This document shows positions 27,296 to 35,650 of a DNA stretch of 64,000 nucleotides, one piece after another (within the stretch, counting starts at the first letter, position 1; the number at the start of each line of letters is the position of its first letter). Source of the stretch: CAIWHR01 sp963734575 (GTDB lineage Bacteria > Pseudomonadota > Gammaproteobacteria > Burkholderiales > Casimicrobiaceae); NCBI GenBank assembly GCA_963734575.1, contig CAVTHT010000008.1, positions 62,001 to 126,000 of the forward strand. Reading direction: 5' to 3'. The notes below the pieces were generated by a model that saw only the letters and a program-made list of their open reading frames with translations, ran no database searches and was not told the origin of the DNA. The translations under genes and the position numbers were made by a program.

Positions 27296-28979
27296 CGTCC
27301 CGCCGCACGCCGGGGCGCTCCTCGCCGCAGGAGTGCATCCGGTGCTCGCCCGCGTTTTCGCTGCGCGCGGCGTCGCGGGTGCGGACGAGCTCGACCCCGC
27401 GTTATCGGGCCTGCCGTCGTTCGCAACGCTGCGCGGCATCGATGCCACGGCGGCGCGGCTCGTCCGTGCCATCGACGCGCATGAGCGCATCGTGGTGGTG
27501 GCCGACTACGATGCCGACGGCGCAACGGCCTGCGCCGTTGCGGTCCGCGGGCTTCGGATGCTGGGCGCCGAGGCGCAATTCGTCGTGCCCAACCGGTTCG
27601 AGTACGGGTACGGGCTCACGCCCGAGATCGTGACGCAGGCGGCGGCGTGCGCGCCGCGTCTCATCGTCACCGTGGACAACGGCATCGCGAGCCACGAAGG
27701 CGTGAGTGCGGCCGCCGCGCTCGGCATCGACGTGATCGTCACCGATCATCACCTGCCCGCGGCGACCCTTCCCGCGCCGGCCTGGATCGTCAATCCCAAC
27801 CAGCCGGACTGCGCGTTTCCCTGCAAGCACCTCGCCGGGGTGGGCGTCATGTTCTACGTGCTGCTCGCAACCCGTGCGCTGCTCCGCGCCCAGGGCCGGC
27901 TGCCGCAGCCCGAACCGAACCTCGCGACGCTGCTCGACCTCGTCGCTCTCGGCACCGTGGCGGACGTGGTCCGGCTCGACCGCGTGAACCGGATCCTGGT
28001 GGAGCACGGGCTGCGCCGCATTCGCGCGGGACGCGCCCATCCGGGTGTGCACGCCCTGTTCGCAGCCGCCGGACGCGATCCGGCGAGCGCCACGAGCTAT
28101 GACCTCGGCTTCGTCGCCGGTCCGCGCCTCAACGCGGCGGGGCGTCTCGCCGACATGAGCATCGGCATCCGTTGCCTGCTCGCCGAGACCGCCGCGGCCG
28201 CATTGCCGCTCGCGACCGAGCTCGACCGACTGAACCGCGAACGGCGCGAGGTCGAAGCCGACATGCAGCAGGCCGCGCTCGACGATCTCGCCGCCCGGGA
28301 AGCCGATCTCCTGGGCGACGCGCCGTCTGCGCACACGCTGTGCCTGTACCGCCCGGACTGGCACCAGGGTGTCGTCGGCATCGTCGCGTCGAGGCTCAAG
28401 GACCGCTTCCACCGACCGACCATCGTGTTTGCGCGGGGTACCGGTGGCGAGCTCAAGGGCTCCGGACGCTCCATTGCCGGCTTCCACCTGCGCGATGCCC
28501 TGGACGTGGTGGCGAAGCGTGCACCGGGCACGATCCACCGCTTCGGCGGGCACGCGTTCGCGGCCGGACTATCGCTCGACGAGGCCGCGTTGCCGCGGTT
28601 CACGGACGCGTTCGAGACCGTGGCGCGCGAGCAGCTCACGCCGGCCCAGCTGCACCGGACCCTCGAAACCGATGGCGCGCTGGCGCCGGGCGAGCTCGAC
28701 ATCGACCTCGCGCGCCTGCTGGCCCGCGCGGTGTGGGGCCAGGGGTTTCCGGCACCCGTCTTCGACGACGTCTTCGCCGTGACCGCCCAGCGCGTCGTCG
28801 GCGAGCGCCATTCCCGGCTCTCGCTCGCGCGCGGCGCGGAGCGCTTCGAAGCCATCCTCTTCAACGAGGTCGAGCCGCTGCCCGCCCGAATCCATGCCGC
28901 GTACCGGCCCGAGATCAACGAATGGAACGGCAGCCAGGCCCTGCGGCTCGTCGTGGAGCACTGGCAACCCGCCGGGTGA
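27276..28979 (+). CDS. recJ: Single-stranded-DNA-specific exonuclease RecJ
   Basis: RecJ is a 5'-3' single-strand exonuclease of recombination and mismatch repair. 567 residues with the DHH motifs: VVADYDADGATACAV (motif I), VTVDNGIASHEGV (motif II), VIVTDHHLPAATLPAPAWIVNPNQ seen as VTDHHLP (motif III) and DLVALGTVADVV (motif IV), then DHHA1 motif RFGGHAFAAGLSL. GSGRSIAGFHLRDAL is also typical. ATG 27276 overlaps the upstream gene by 20 bases. Length is normal for the family. Confidence 0.93.
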   Translation: MEIVRRNVPPHAGALLAAGVHPVLARVFAARGVAGADELDPALSGLPSFATLRGIDATAARLVRAIDAHERIVVVADYDADGATACAVAVRGLRMLGAEAQFVVPNRFEYGYGLTPEIVTQAAACAPRLIVTVDNGIASHEGVSAAAALGIDVIVTDHHLPAATLPAPAWIVNPNQPDCAFPCKHLAGVGVMFYVLLATRALLRAQGRLPQPEPNLATLLDLVALGTVADVVRLDRVNRILVEHGLRRIRAGRAHPGVHALFAAAGRDPASATSYDLGFVAGPRLNAAGRLADMSIGIRCLLAETAAAALPLATELDRLNRERREVEADMQQAALDDLAAREADLLGDAPSAHTLCLYRPDWHQGVVGIVASRLKDRFHRPTIVFARGTGGELKGSGRSIAGFHLRDALDVVAKRAPGTIHRFGGHAFAAGLSLDEAALPRFTDAFETVAREQLTPAQLHRTLETDGALAPGELDIDLARLLARAVWGQGFPAPVFDDVFAVTAQRVVGERHSRLSLARGAERFEAILFNEVEPLPARIHAAYRPEINEWNGSQALRLVVEHWQPAG

Positions 28980-29138
28980 GCACCTCCTTGTCGCATTGCG
29001 GTGCCTCAAAGACGCCGCGAACGGCACCACACCGCGACCGTGAGGCACACCCATCTTTCCGGATCGGCGGAGATAAGACCATGAATCGACAGCGTTCTGT
29101 CGGTCAGGCTGTCACCGCAGTGAGGACGCGCATGATTG

Positions 29139-29154
29139 TTGTGCAATGCACCAA
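29139..29154 (+). promoter_or_regulatory. Candidate PhaR operator upstream of the FabG-like gene
   Basis: TTGTGCAATGCACCAA lies just upstream of the -10 at 29161. Its core TGCAATGCACC differs by one base from TGCACTGCACC in the phaP-phaR region (50919-50929). PhaR proteins are known to bind TGCA-type elements. The position over the -35 region would suit repression. Regulation by PhaR is an inference from motif similarity. Confidence 0.45.
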
Positions 29155-29160
29155 CATGTC

Positions 29161-29166
29161 TATAAT
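29161..29166 (+). promoter_or_regulatory. -10 promoter element of the FabG-like gene
   Basis: A consensus TATAAT at 29161-29166 with a weak -35 candidate TTGTGC at 29139-29144 (16-base spacer), inside the candidate operator. Transcription would begin near 29173, giving a leader of about 42 bases before ATG 29215. Confidence 0.6.
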
Positions 29167-29214
29167 GGCCGCCATTCATTCCGCGGCATCCGCCCGCGGA
29201 CAGCGGGAGCACTC

Positions 29215-29955
29215 ATGCGGTTAAAGGACAAGGTCGCCATCATCACCGGTGCCGGCCAGGGGATCGGTCTCGCCACGGCGCTGAAGTTCGCTGCCGAAGG
29301 CGCCAAGGTCGCGGTGTGCGACATCAACGAGGAATCGGCCTTCGCGGCAGCGGCGAGCATCAACAAGAACGACGGCGATGCGCTCGCGTTCCGCGTGGAC
29401 GTCACCGACAAGGCGAGCATCGCGCGGATGATCGAGGGCGTGATGGCCCGCTGGGGGCGGATCGACACCCTGGTGAACAACGCGGGCATCGTGCAGGACG
29501 CGCAGCTCAAGAAGATGACCGACGAGCAGTTCGAGCGCGTCATCGACGTGAATCTCAAGGGCGTCTACAACTGCACCAAGGCGGTCGTGGACATCATGCT
29601 CGAGCAGCACTCCGGCTGCATCCTGAATGCTTCGTCGATCGTCGGCATCTACGGCAACTTCGGCCAGACGAACTACGCGGCGACCAAGTTCGGCGTGATC
29701 GGCATGGTGAAGACCTGGGCCCGCGAGCTCGGGCGCAAGGGCATCCGCGCCAACGCGATCTGCCCCGGATTCATCGAAACCCCCATCCTCAAGAGCATGC
29801 CGGAGAAGGTCGTGCGCATGATGGAGGAGAAGGTGCCGCTCGGCCGCCTCGGCCGGCCGGAGGAGATCGCCAACGCCTATGCCTGGCTCGCGTCCGACGA
29901 GGCGAGCTACATCAACGGCGCGGTGATCGAGGTGTCCGGCGGCGTCACCATCTAG
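29215..29955 (+). CDS. fabG: FabG-like 3-oxoacyl-ACP / acetoacetyl-CoA reductase (SDR family)
   Basis: 246-residue short-chain dehydrogenase/reductase. It has the NADP(H) motif TGAGQGIGLATAL, the NAG element LVNNAGIVQD, catalytic Ser-Tyr-Lys (ASSIVG, then NYAATKFG), and ICPGFIETPI. It ends GAVIEVSGGVTI, as in FabG. GGGAG precedes ATG 29215 by 6 bases. It could serve fatty-acid synthesis or reduce acetoacetyl-CoA for polymer synthesis. The operator-like site in its promoter supports the second idea, but a separate phaB gene is present at 39819. Confidence 0.88.
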   Translation: MRLKDKVAIITGAGQGIGLATALKFAAEGAKVAVCDINEESAFAAAASINKNDGDALAFRVDVTDKASIARMIEGVMARWGRIDTLVNNAGIVQDAQLKKMTDEQFERVIDVNLKGVYNCTKAVVDIMLEQHSGCILNASSIVGIYGNFGQTNYAATKFGVIGMVKTWARELGRKGIRANAICPGFIETPILKSMPEKVVRMMEEKVPLGRLGRPEEIANAYAWLASDEASYINGAVIEVSGGVTI

Positions 29956-30074
29956 GCAGCTCCCGCCGCGGGCAGACGGGCGGCGCCGCGCCGCCGCTGC
30001 CCGACCGTTCGGATGGTTGAGCGCGCGGCGGCGCGCGTTACGATCCCCCGCTGGCAAACCCGGTGGGACCACCC

Positions 30075-30669
30075 ATGAAGCAGCAGCCTGCGTTCCTCGC
30101 ACGTCTCGCGAGCATCCTCTGTCTCGGCCTTGCCGCGCGCGGGGCTGCCGGCCACCGCGGCCGCCGCGGACACGGGCGAGTTCCGCCCACGCCCCGAAAC
30201 GTACATCTGTCCGAACGCCAGCACGTTCGGCGTGGATTGCTTCCTCGACGCCGTCGAGCATCTCTACACGATGTGCCGGCAGGTGAAGAGCATCGAGATC
30301 ATCGAGTTCGGCTACGAGGAAGCCGAGCACGGCGTCAACGGCGCCAAGAGCGAATACTGCGTCGACAAGCACAAGTCCTCGATCGCCAAGCCCTATCAGG
30401 CGGCGTTGCGCGAGGCGAGCGGCAGCCGGCTGGCGCTCGATGGCATTCGCGCGCTGCACGAGCTCTGGCTGCAGTCCCTGCGCGACCTCAAGTGGCAGCC
30501 GCCCGAGACCGACGATCAGTACAAGGGCCGGGTGACGCACGCCTACGACGTCTTCCGCGAGCGCGCCACGCTCGTGCGCACTGCCCTCGCCGAGCGGGCC
30601 ACCGCGAAGCCCAAGGCCGGCAAGCCGGCGCCGGCCCGCACTGCCGCAGCGTCTGCCCGGGCGAACTAG
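30075..30669 (+). CDS. Secreted hypothetical protein (one frameshift in the signal peptide)
   Basis: About 197 residues. MKQQPAFLARLASILCLGLA at 30075 starts a signal peptide that continues in another frame as RAGLPATAAAADTG; removing one base near 30135 joins them. The mature part has YICPNASTFGVDCFLDAVEHLYTMC (three of its four cysteines, seen in parts), an Asp/Glu-rich middle and an Ala/Lys/Pro-rich tail (KPKAGKPAPARTAAASARAN). I do not recognise a family. Four cysteines (TYICPN, VDCFLD, TMCRQ, EYCVD) could form two disulfides in the periplasm. It lies between a FabG-like gene and a helicase gene. Confidence 0.55.
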
Positions 30670-30801
30670 GGCAGCGTCTGACCGCTCGCCGCCGATACCT
30701 TCGCGCCGGAGGTCGACCCCGCGCTCGCCGCCGCGTTCGGTGAGCACGGCACGATTGCCGCGACGCTGGGCGGCTTTCGCTTTCGCCCGCAGCAGCTCGC
30801 C

Positions 30802-32694
30802 ATGGCCCAGGCCGTCGCGCGGGCCATCGCGGAGCGCACCACCCTGATCGCCGAGGCCGGGACGGGCACCGGCAAGACGTTCGCGTATCTCGTGCCCGCG
30901 CTCCTTTCCGGCGGCAAGGTGATCGTCTCGACCGGAACCAAGACGCTGCAGGACCAGCTCTTCCAGCGCGATCTGCCGCAGGTGCGCGCGGCGCTCGGCG
31001 TGCCGGTGACGCTCGCGCTGCTCAAGGGGCGCGCGAACTACGTGTGCCACTACCATCTCGAGCGCGCGGCGGCCGATGGCCGCCTGCCCTCGCGCGACGA
31101 TGCGCGGCACCTGCGCAAGATCGTGACGTTCGCGCGCACCAGCGCCACGGGCGATCGCGGCGAGCTCGCCGACGTGCCGGAAAACGCGACGGTGTGGCCG
31201 TTCGTCACCTCGACGCGCGACAACTGCCTCGGCGCAGATTGCCCGCATCACTCGGACTGCTTCGTGATGAAGGCGCGCAAGGCCGCGCTGGACGCCGACG
31301 TGGTGGTCGTGAACCATCATCTCTTCTTCGCCGACGTGATGCTGCGCGACGAAGGTCTCGCCGAGCTCCTGCCGGCGTGCAACACCGTCATCCTCGACGA
31401 GGCGCACCAGCTGCCCGACACCGCGACGCTGTTCTTCGGCGAGCAGGTCACGGCCGGTCAGCTCGGCGAGCTCGCGCGCGATGCGGAAGTCGCGGCGCGA
31501 ACCGATGCCCGCGAAGTGCGCGAATTGCCCGATGCCGCGGCGGAGCTCGCGCCGGCGCTGCGCAAGCTCCGCCTGGCACTCGGCGACGTGCCCGGAAAGA
31601 TGACCCAGGCCACCGCGCTCGCACGGGACGGCTTTCCGGAGGCGCTCGACGCGCTGTCGGCCACGCTCGATCGTCTCGCGACGGAGCTCGGGCTCTTCGC
31701 CGAGCGCAGCGAGGCCCTCGGGCAATGCGCGCGCCGCGCCGAGGAAGCGAACACGATCCTCGTGCGCTGGCGCGACGGCACCACCGGCGGCGGCGACGAC
31801 GCCTCCGGCGCATGGATCCGCTGGGTGGACGTGACGCCGAACGGCTGGCAGCTGCATGCGTCGCCGCTGTCGGTCGCAGACATGTTCGCGCGCCAGGTGG
31901 ACGCCTCCGGGCGCGCCTGGATCTTCACGTCGGCCACACTCGCGGTCGGCCGCGACTTCTCGCTCTACCAGCGCGAGCTCGGTCTCGCGCAGTCGGCAAC
32001 GGGCTGCTGGGAAAGCCCGTTCGACTACGGCACGCAGGCGCTGCTGTACGTGCCGCGCGACCTGCCCGCGCCGAACTCGCGCGAGCACACGCAGGCCGTG
32101 ATCGACGCGGCCCTGCCCGTGTTGAAGGCGAGCGACGGTCGCGCATTCCTGCTGTTCACGAGCCTGCGCGCACTCAATGCCGCGCGCGGGATGCTCGCGG
32201 AAGCCATGGAGCGCGAAGGGCTCGACTGGCCGGTGCTGGTGCAGGGCGATGGCGCGCGCAGCGAGCTCCTCGCGCGGTTTCGCGAGCTGGGCAACGCCGT
32301 GCTGCTCGGCAGCCAGAGCTTCTGGGAAGGCGTCGACGTGCCGGGGGATGCACTGTCGGTGGTGGTGATCGACAAGCTGCCGTTCGCGCCGCCGGACGAT
32401 CCGCTGCTGGCGGCGCGCCTCGATCACCTGCGCGCGGCGGGCGGCAATCCGTTCTTCGACTATCAGCTGCCGCAGGCGGTGATCAGCCTGAAGCAGGGCG
32501 CGGGGCGGCTGATCCGCACGGAGACCGACCGCGGCGTCCTGATGCTCTGCGATCCGCGGCTCGTCGACAAGCCTTATGGCAAGCGCATCTGGAAGAGCCT
32601 GCCGCCGATGCGCCGCACGCGCGATATCGCCGTGGTGCAGGAATTCTTCGCGACGGGCACGCCGGCCGAGCCGCGTCAGCCGGCTCTGGCCTGA
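30802..32694 (+). CDS. ATP-dependent DNA helicase, DinG/YoaA-like (Fe-S type); true start probably upstream
   Basis: XPD/DinG-family helicase of at least 630 residues. Walker A is AGTGTGKTFAYL, Walker B with the DEAH box is VILDEAHQLPD, and motif VI is KQGAGRLIRTETDRG. Four cysteines (NYVCHY, NCLGADCPHHSDCF) match the iron-sulphur site of this group. The first ATG in frame is 30802, but homologous sequence (DPALAAAFGEHGTIAATLGGF, then RFRPQQLA) continues upstream to about 30690 with no ATG, GTG or TTG. The true start is therefore probably hidden by a sequence error near the TGA at 30679. It is likely YoaA-like, acting in replication repair. Confidence 0.85.
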   Translation: MAQAVARAIAERTTLIAEAGTGTGKTFAYLVPALLSGGKVIVSTGTKTLQDQLFQRDLPQVRAALGVPVTLALLKGRANYVCHYHLERAAADGRLPSRDDARHLRKIVTFARTSATGDRGELADVPENATVWPFVTSTRDNCLGADCPHHSDCFVMKARKAALDADVVVVNHHLFFADVMLRDEGLAELLPACNTVILDEAHQLPDTATLFFGEQVTAGQLGELARDAEVAARTDAREVRELPDAAAELAPALRKLRLALGDVPGKMTQATALARDGFPEALDALSATLDRLATELGLFAERSEALGQCARRAEEANTILVRWRDGTTGGGDDASGAWIRWVDVTPNGWQLHASPLSVADMFARQVDASGRAWIFTSATLAVGRDFSLYQRELGLAQSATGCWESPFDYGTQALLYVPRDLPAPNSREHTQAVIDAALPVLKASDGRAFLLFTSLRALNAARGMLAEAMEREGLDWPVLVQGDGARSELLARFRELGNAVLLGSQSFWEGVDVPGDALSVVVIDKLPFAPPDDPLLAARLDHLRAAGGNPFFDYQLPQAVISLKQGAGRLIRTETDRGVLMLCDPRLVDKPYGKRIWKSLPPMRRTRDIAVVQEFFATGTPAEPRQPALA

Positions 32695-32709
32695 ACGGGG
32701 TTCAGCGAA

Positions 32710-33552
32710 CTACCAGAGCTTCCACCACGGCTTCGAAGCGGTCTGGCCGAAGTAGCGGCTCTTCGGGTAGGTGGCCTCGAGGACTTTCGCTGCATCGTCG
32801 CGCAGCTGGGTGAGGCCGAGCTGGTGATAGCTCTGCACCAGGAGGTCGAGCGCATCCTCGTTCGCGGGGGTGCGCGGATAGTTGGTGAGCGCGAGCTGCG
32901 CGCGATTCACCGCCGCGACGTACGCGCCACGGTTGTAGTAGTAGCGGCCGACCTTGACCTCGTACAGCGCGAGCGAGTTGGTGAGATATTGCATGCGGCT
33001 CTGCGCGTCCGCCGCATAGCGGCTTTGCGGGAACTTGGCGATGAGCTCCTTGAACGTGTCGAACGACTCGCGCATCGCCTTGGGCTCGCGTTCCGACAGG
33101 TCGAGCTCGTACACGTAGCCCAGCAATCCCTGGTCCTCGCGGAAATTCACGAGGCCCTTCAGGTAGTAGGCATAGTCGACGTTGGGCTGGTTCGGATACG
33201 TGCGGATGAAGCGGTCGGCCGCCGCGACCGCCGTCGCGCTGTCGCCGTTGCGGTAGCTCGCGTACGCCGACTCGAGGATCGCCTGCTGCGCGTAGCGGCC
33301 ATAGGGAAAGCGCGACTCGAGCGTCTCGTAGAGCTTGGTCGCCCGGCTATAATTTCCGGACAGGAGATTGTCGTGCGCCTCGGTGTACAGCCGATCCGCG
33401 CTCCAGCTCGCGGTCTCGTCCTGGACTTCGGGCAGCCAGCTGCATCCGCCGATCGCGAGCACCAGCAGTGCCGCAACCAGCCATGACGCGAGCGCGGCCA
33501 TCCGGGCCGTGCAGCGGGTGTCGGGGAGGGGTGAAACAGGCGAAGCAGACAT
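32710..33552 (-). CDS. bamD: Outer-membrane assembly lipoprotein BamD
   Basis: BamD is the essential lipoprotein of the BAM complex that inserts outer-membrane proteins. 280 residues from ATG 33552. AAGG lies seven bases upstream, so I prefer it to TTG 33558. The signal peptide ends with the lipobox LAIGGC. Tetratricopeptide repeats follow: DNLLSGNYSRATKLYETLESRFPYG in parts, YPNQPNVDYAYYLKG, FPQSRYAADAQSRMQYL and RGAYVAAVNRAQLAL. Length and order fit BamD. It faces the rluD-pgeF genes across a repeat-bearing gap. Confidence 0.92.
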   Translation of the reverse strand: MSASPVSPLPDTRCTARMAALASWLVAALLVLAIGGCSWLPEVQDETASWSADRLYTEAHDNLLSGNYSRATKLYETLESRFPYGRYAQQAILESAYASYRNGDSATAVAAADRFIRTYPNQPNVDYAYYLKGLVNFREDQGLLGYVYELDLSEREPKAMRESFDTFKELIAKFPQSRYAADAQSRMQYLTNSLALYEVKVGRYYYNRGAYVAAVNRAQLALTNYPRTPANEDALDLLVQSYHQLGLTQLRDDAAKVLEATYPKSRYFGQTASKPWWKLW

Positions 33553-33581
33553 GCGCAAACCTTCAACGAGAATCGTGTCGA

Positions 33582-33587
33582 TTATAA
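33582..33587 (-). promoter_or_regulatory. -10 promoter element of bamD
   Basis: The minus strand carries TATAAT here (plus-strand ATTATA), about 30 bases upstream of the bamD ATG. No convincing -35 hexamer is visible at the right distance, and the tandem repeat array begins about 50 bases further upstream. Confidence 0.5.
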
Positions 33588-33597
33588 CCGACGGGGC

Positions 33598-34806
33598 GTG
33601 CGCCTCCCCGCAGCGGCAGGACTGGCGCCCGTGAGCGCGACGGGCCGCCCCGAGGCGAACACCGGAGCGCGCAGCGCGAAGGCAGCGAGACCAGCGCGAC
33701 GGGCCGCCCCGAGCGCGAACACCGGAGCGCGCAGCGCGAAGGCAGCGAGACCAGCGCGACGGGCCGCCCCGAGCGCGAACACCGGAGCGCGCAGCGCGAA
33801 GGAAGTACGACGAACGCAGGGCGATCGACTACGGCAGAACCGGTGGGTTCGGTCGCGAGCACCAGTCCAGGCGCCGGACGCCGCCATTCACCGCGTCGAG
33901 CTTCCCGCGCAACTCGCCGGAATGCGCTTCGACCAGGCGCTCGCCCGCGCGCTGCCGCAATATTCCCGCAGCCGCCTCCAGAGCTGGATCGCCGCGGGCC
34001 GGGTGACGGTGGATGGCGCAGCAGCAGCGGACGCGCGCCACAAGGTGCGCGGTGGCGAGGACGTCGTCGTGCACGCCGCTGCAGATCCCGCCGACATCGC
34101 GTATGTCGCGCAGGACATCGCGCTCGATATCGTGCACGAGGACGACGCCCTGCTCGTGATCGACAAGCCGGCCGGCCTCGTCGTGCATCCCGGCAGCGGC
34201 AACTGGGAAGGCACGCTGCTGAACGCGCTCCTGCATCACGCCCCTGCCCTCGCCGAGGTCCCGCGCGCGGGCATCGTCCACCGGCTCGACAAGGACACCA
34301 GCGGCCTGCTCGTCGTGGCGAAGACCCTCACTGCGCAGACGGCGCTCGTGCGCCAGCTCCAGGCGCGCACCGTGCACCGCGAGTACGCGGCGGTGGCGAC
34401 CGGCGACGTCGCGCGTGACGGCACCGTCGACGCGCCCATCGGCCGGCACCCGACGCGGCGCACGTCGATGGCAGTCGTGCCCTCCGGCAAGCCGGCACGC
34501 ACGCATTACCGCGTGATCGAGCGGTTCGGACGCGCGACCCTGCTCCGTTGCAGCCTCGAGACGGGCCGCACGCACCAGATCCGCGTGCATCTCGCATCCA
34601 TCGGACACCCGCTGGTGGGCGACCCCGCCTATGGCCGCCGGCAGGGCATCGCCTTTCCGCGGCAGGCGCTGCACGCCGTCGAGCTTGCGCTCGTCCATCC
34701 GGTCACGGGCAAGACGTGCAGGTGGCGTTCGCCGCTGCCCCCCGATTTCGTTGCACTGCTCGAGCAACTGCGCCGCGAACAGGCCAGCGCGACTTCGTCG
34801 GCATGA
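33598..34806 (+). CDS. rluD: Ribosomal large subunit pseudouridine synthase RluD-like; start uncertain
   Basis: RluA-family enzyme that isomerises uridines of 23S rRNA. The conserved protein begins near 33890 with HRVELPAQLAGMRFDQALA, an S4-type RNA-binding domain (YSRSRLQSWIAAGRVTVDG), then the catalytic Asp in IVHRLDKDTSGLLVVAKT and ETGRTHQIRVHLASIGHPLVGDPAYG in parts. The open frame extends back to GTG 33598 through the 60-bp repeats, but those 95 residues look unlike RluD. GTG 33843 followed by one base error near 33865 would give a more normal start. The stop overlaps the pgeF start (ATGA). Confidence 0.85.
   Translation: MRLPAAAGLAPVSATGRPEANTGARSAKAARPARRAAPSANTGARSAKAARPARRAAPSANTGARSAKEVRRTQGDRLRQNRWVRSRAPVQAPDAAIHRVELPAQLAGMRFDQALARALPQYSRSRLQSWIAAGRVTVDGAAAADARHKVRGGEDVVVHAAADPADIAYVAQDIALDIVHEDDALLVIDKPAGLVVHPGSGNWEGTLLNALLHHAPALAEVPRAGIVHRLDKDTSGLLVVAKTLTAQTALVRQLQARTVHREYAAVATGDVARDGTVDAPIGRHPTRRTSMAVVPSGKPARTHYRVIERFGRATLLRCSLETGRTHQIRVHLASIGHPLVGDPAYGRRQGIAFPRQALHAVELALVHPVTGKTCRWRSPLPPDFVALLEQLRREQASATSSA
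33635..33803. repeat. 60-bp tandem repeat, nearly three copies, between bamD and rluD
   Basis: Three units start at 33635, 33694 and 33754. Each begins GCGCGACGGGCCGCCCCGAG and continues through GCGAACACCGGAGCGCGCAG to GCGAAGG. Copy 1 is one base shorter (59 bases), copies 2 and 3 match base for base until copy 3 ends near 33803. The array lies between the bamD promoter and the conserved part of rluD. It stays open in the rluD frame, where it encodes a repeated Ala/Arg-rich peptide (ARPARRAAPSANTGARSAK). Confidence 0.9.
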
Positions 34807-35571
34807 GCCTCGCGACGCGATTCGCCGCGGCGGACCTCGACTGGATCGTGCCCGAATGGCCTGCCGCGGCGCGTGTCCGCGGCTTCGTCACCACGCGCAG
34901 CGGAGGCGTGTCCACGGGCGCCAGCGCGACCATGGATCTCGGTTCGTGCCATCCGGACGACGCCGCGGTGCTCGAGAACCGCCGCCGTCTGCGCGCATTC
35001 CTTCCCGGTGATCCGCATTGGCTCTCGCAAGTCCATGGCGCCCGCGTGGTGACGCTCGACGCCGCGGCATGCGCGGGAAGCTGTCCCGAAGCGGACGCCG
35101 CCGTGACGGCGGTCCCGGGAATCGTCTGCGCGATTCGCACGGCCGACTGCCTGCCCGTGCTCGTGGCCGACGCCGCGGGCGCGTGCGTGGGCGTTGCGCA
35201 CGCCGGATGGCGCGGACTCGCGGGGGGCGTCCTGGAGGCGACCGTCGCCGCCCTGCGCGCGCTCGGCAGTAGCGCGCAGGCAGCGTGGCTCGGACCGGCG
35301 ATCGGGTCCGCGGCATTCGAGGTCGGCGACGAGGTCCGCGCCGCATTCGTCGCGCACGACCCGCGCGCGGCGGCGGCCTTCGTCGCCGGCGCGCCCGGCA
35401 AATGGTTCGCCGACCTCTACGCTCTCGCCCGCATGCGCCTGCACGATGCGGGCGTCGCTGCCGTCAGCGGCGGCGGGCTACTGCACGCGCACCGACGCTG
35501 CGCGATTCTTCTCGTACCGGCGCGACCGCGATACCGGCCGCATGGCGGCCCTCGCGTGGCTGGAAGGGTGA
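34803..35571 (+). CDS. pgeF: Peptidoglycan editing factor PgeF-like (YfiH, laccase-domain; one frameshift)
   Basis: About 255 residues. PgeF prevents misincorporated amino acids in peptidoglycan; relatives also cleave purine nucleosides. The metal-site residues are visible: SQVHGARVV (His), RTADCLPVLVAD (Cys) and GVAHAGWRGLAGG (His). The frame breaks near 35478: the expected end GGGYCTRTDAARFFSYRRD continues in the next frame and stops at 35571 after GRMAALAWLEG. Start ATG 34803 overlaps the rluD stop, an arrangement common in proteobacteria. Confidence 0.88.
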
Positions 35572-35650
35572 GCGCCACCGTTTCGTATAATCGCGCCGCC
35601 TGTCCCCTGCGCGCCCGCGCCTTCCCCTGACTGCGCCTCGCGCCCTCCCG

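Noticed and set aside
29221..32427. A 1068-residue open frame on the minus strand
   Set aside because: It lies wholly opposite the FabG-like gene and the helicase, both clearly conserved, and its His/Arg-rich composition is what very GC-rich antisense frames give.
33635..33803. Possible CRISPR array
   Set aside because: The 60-bp units are contiguous and almost identical across their whole length, so there are no unique spacers, and no cas gene is nearby.
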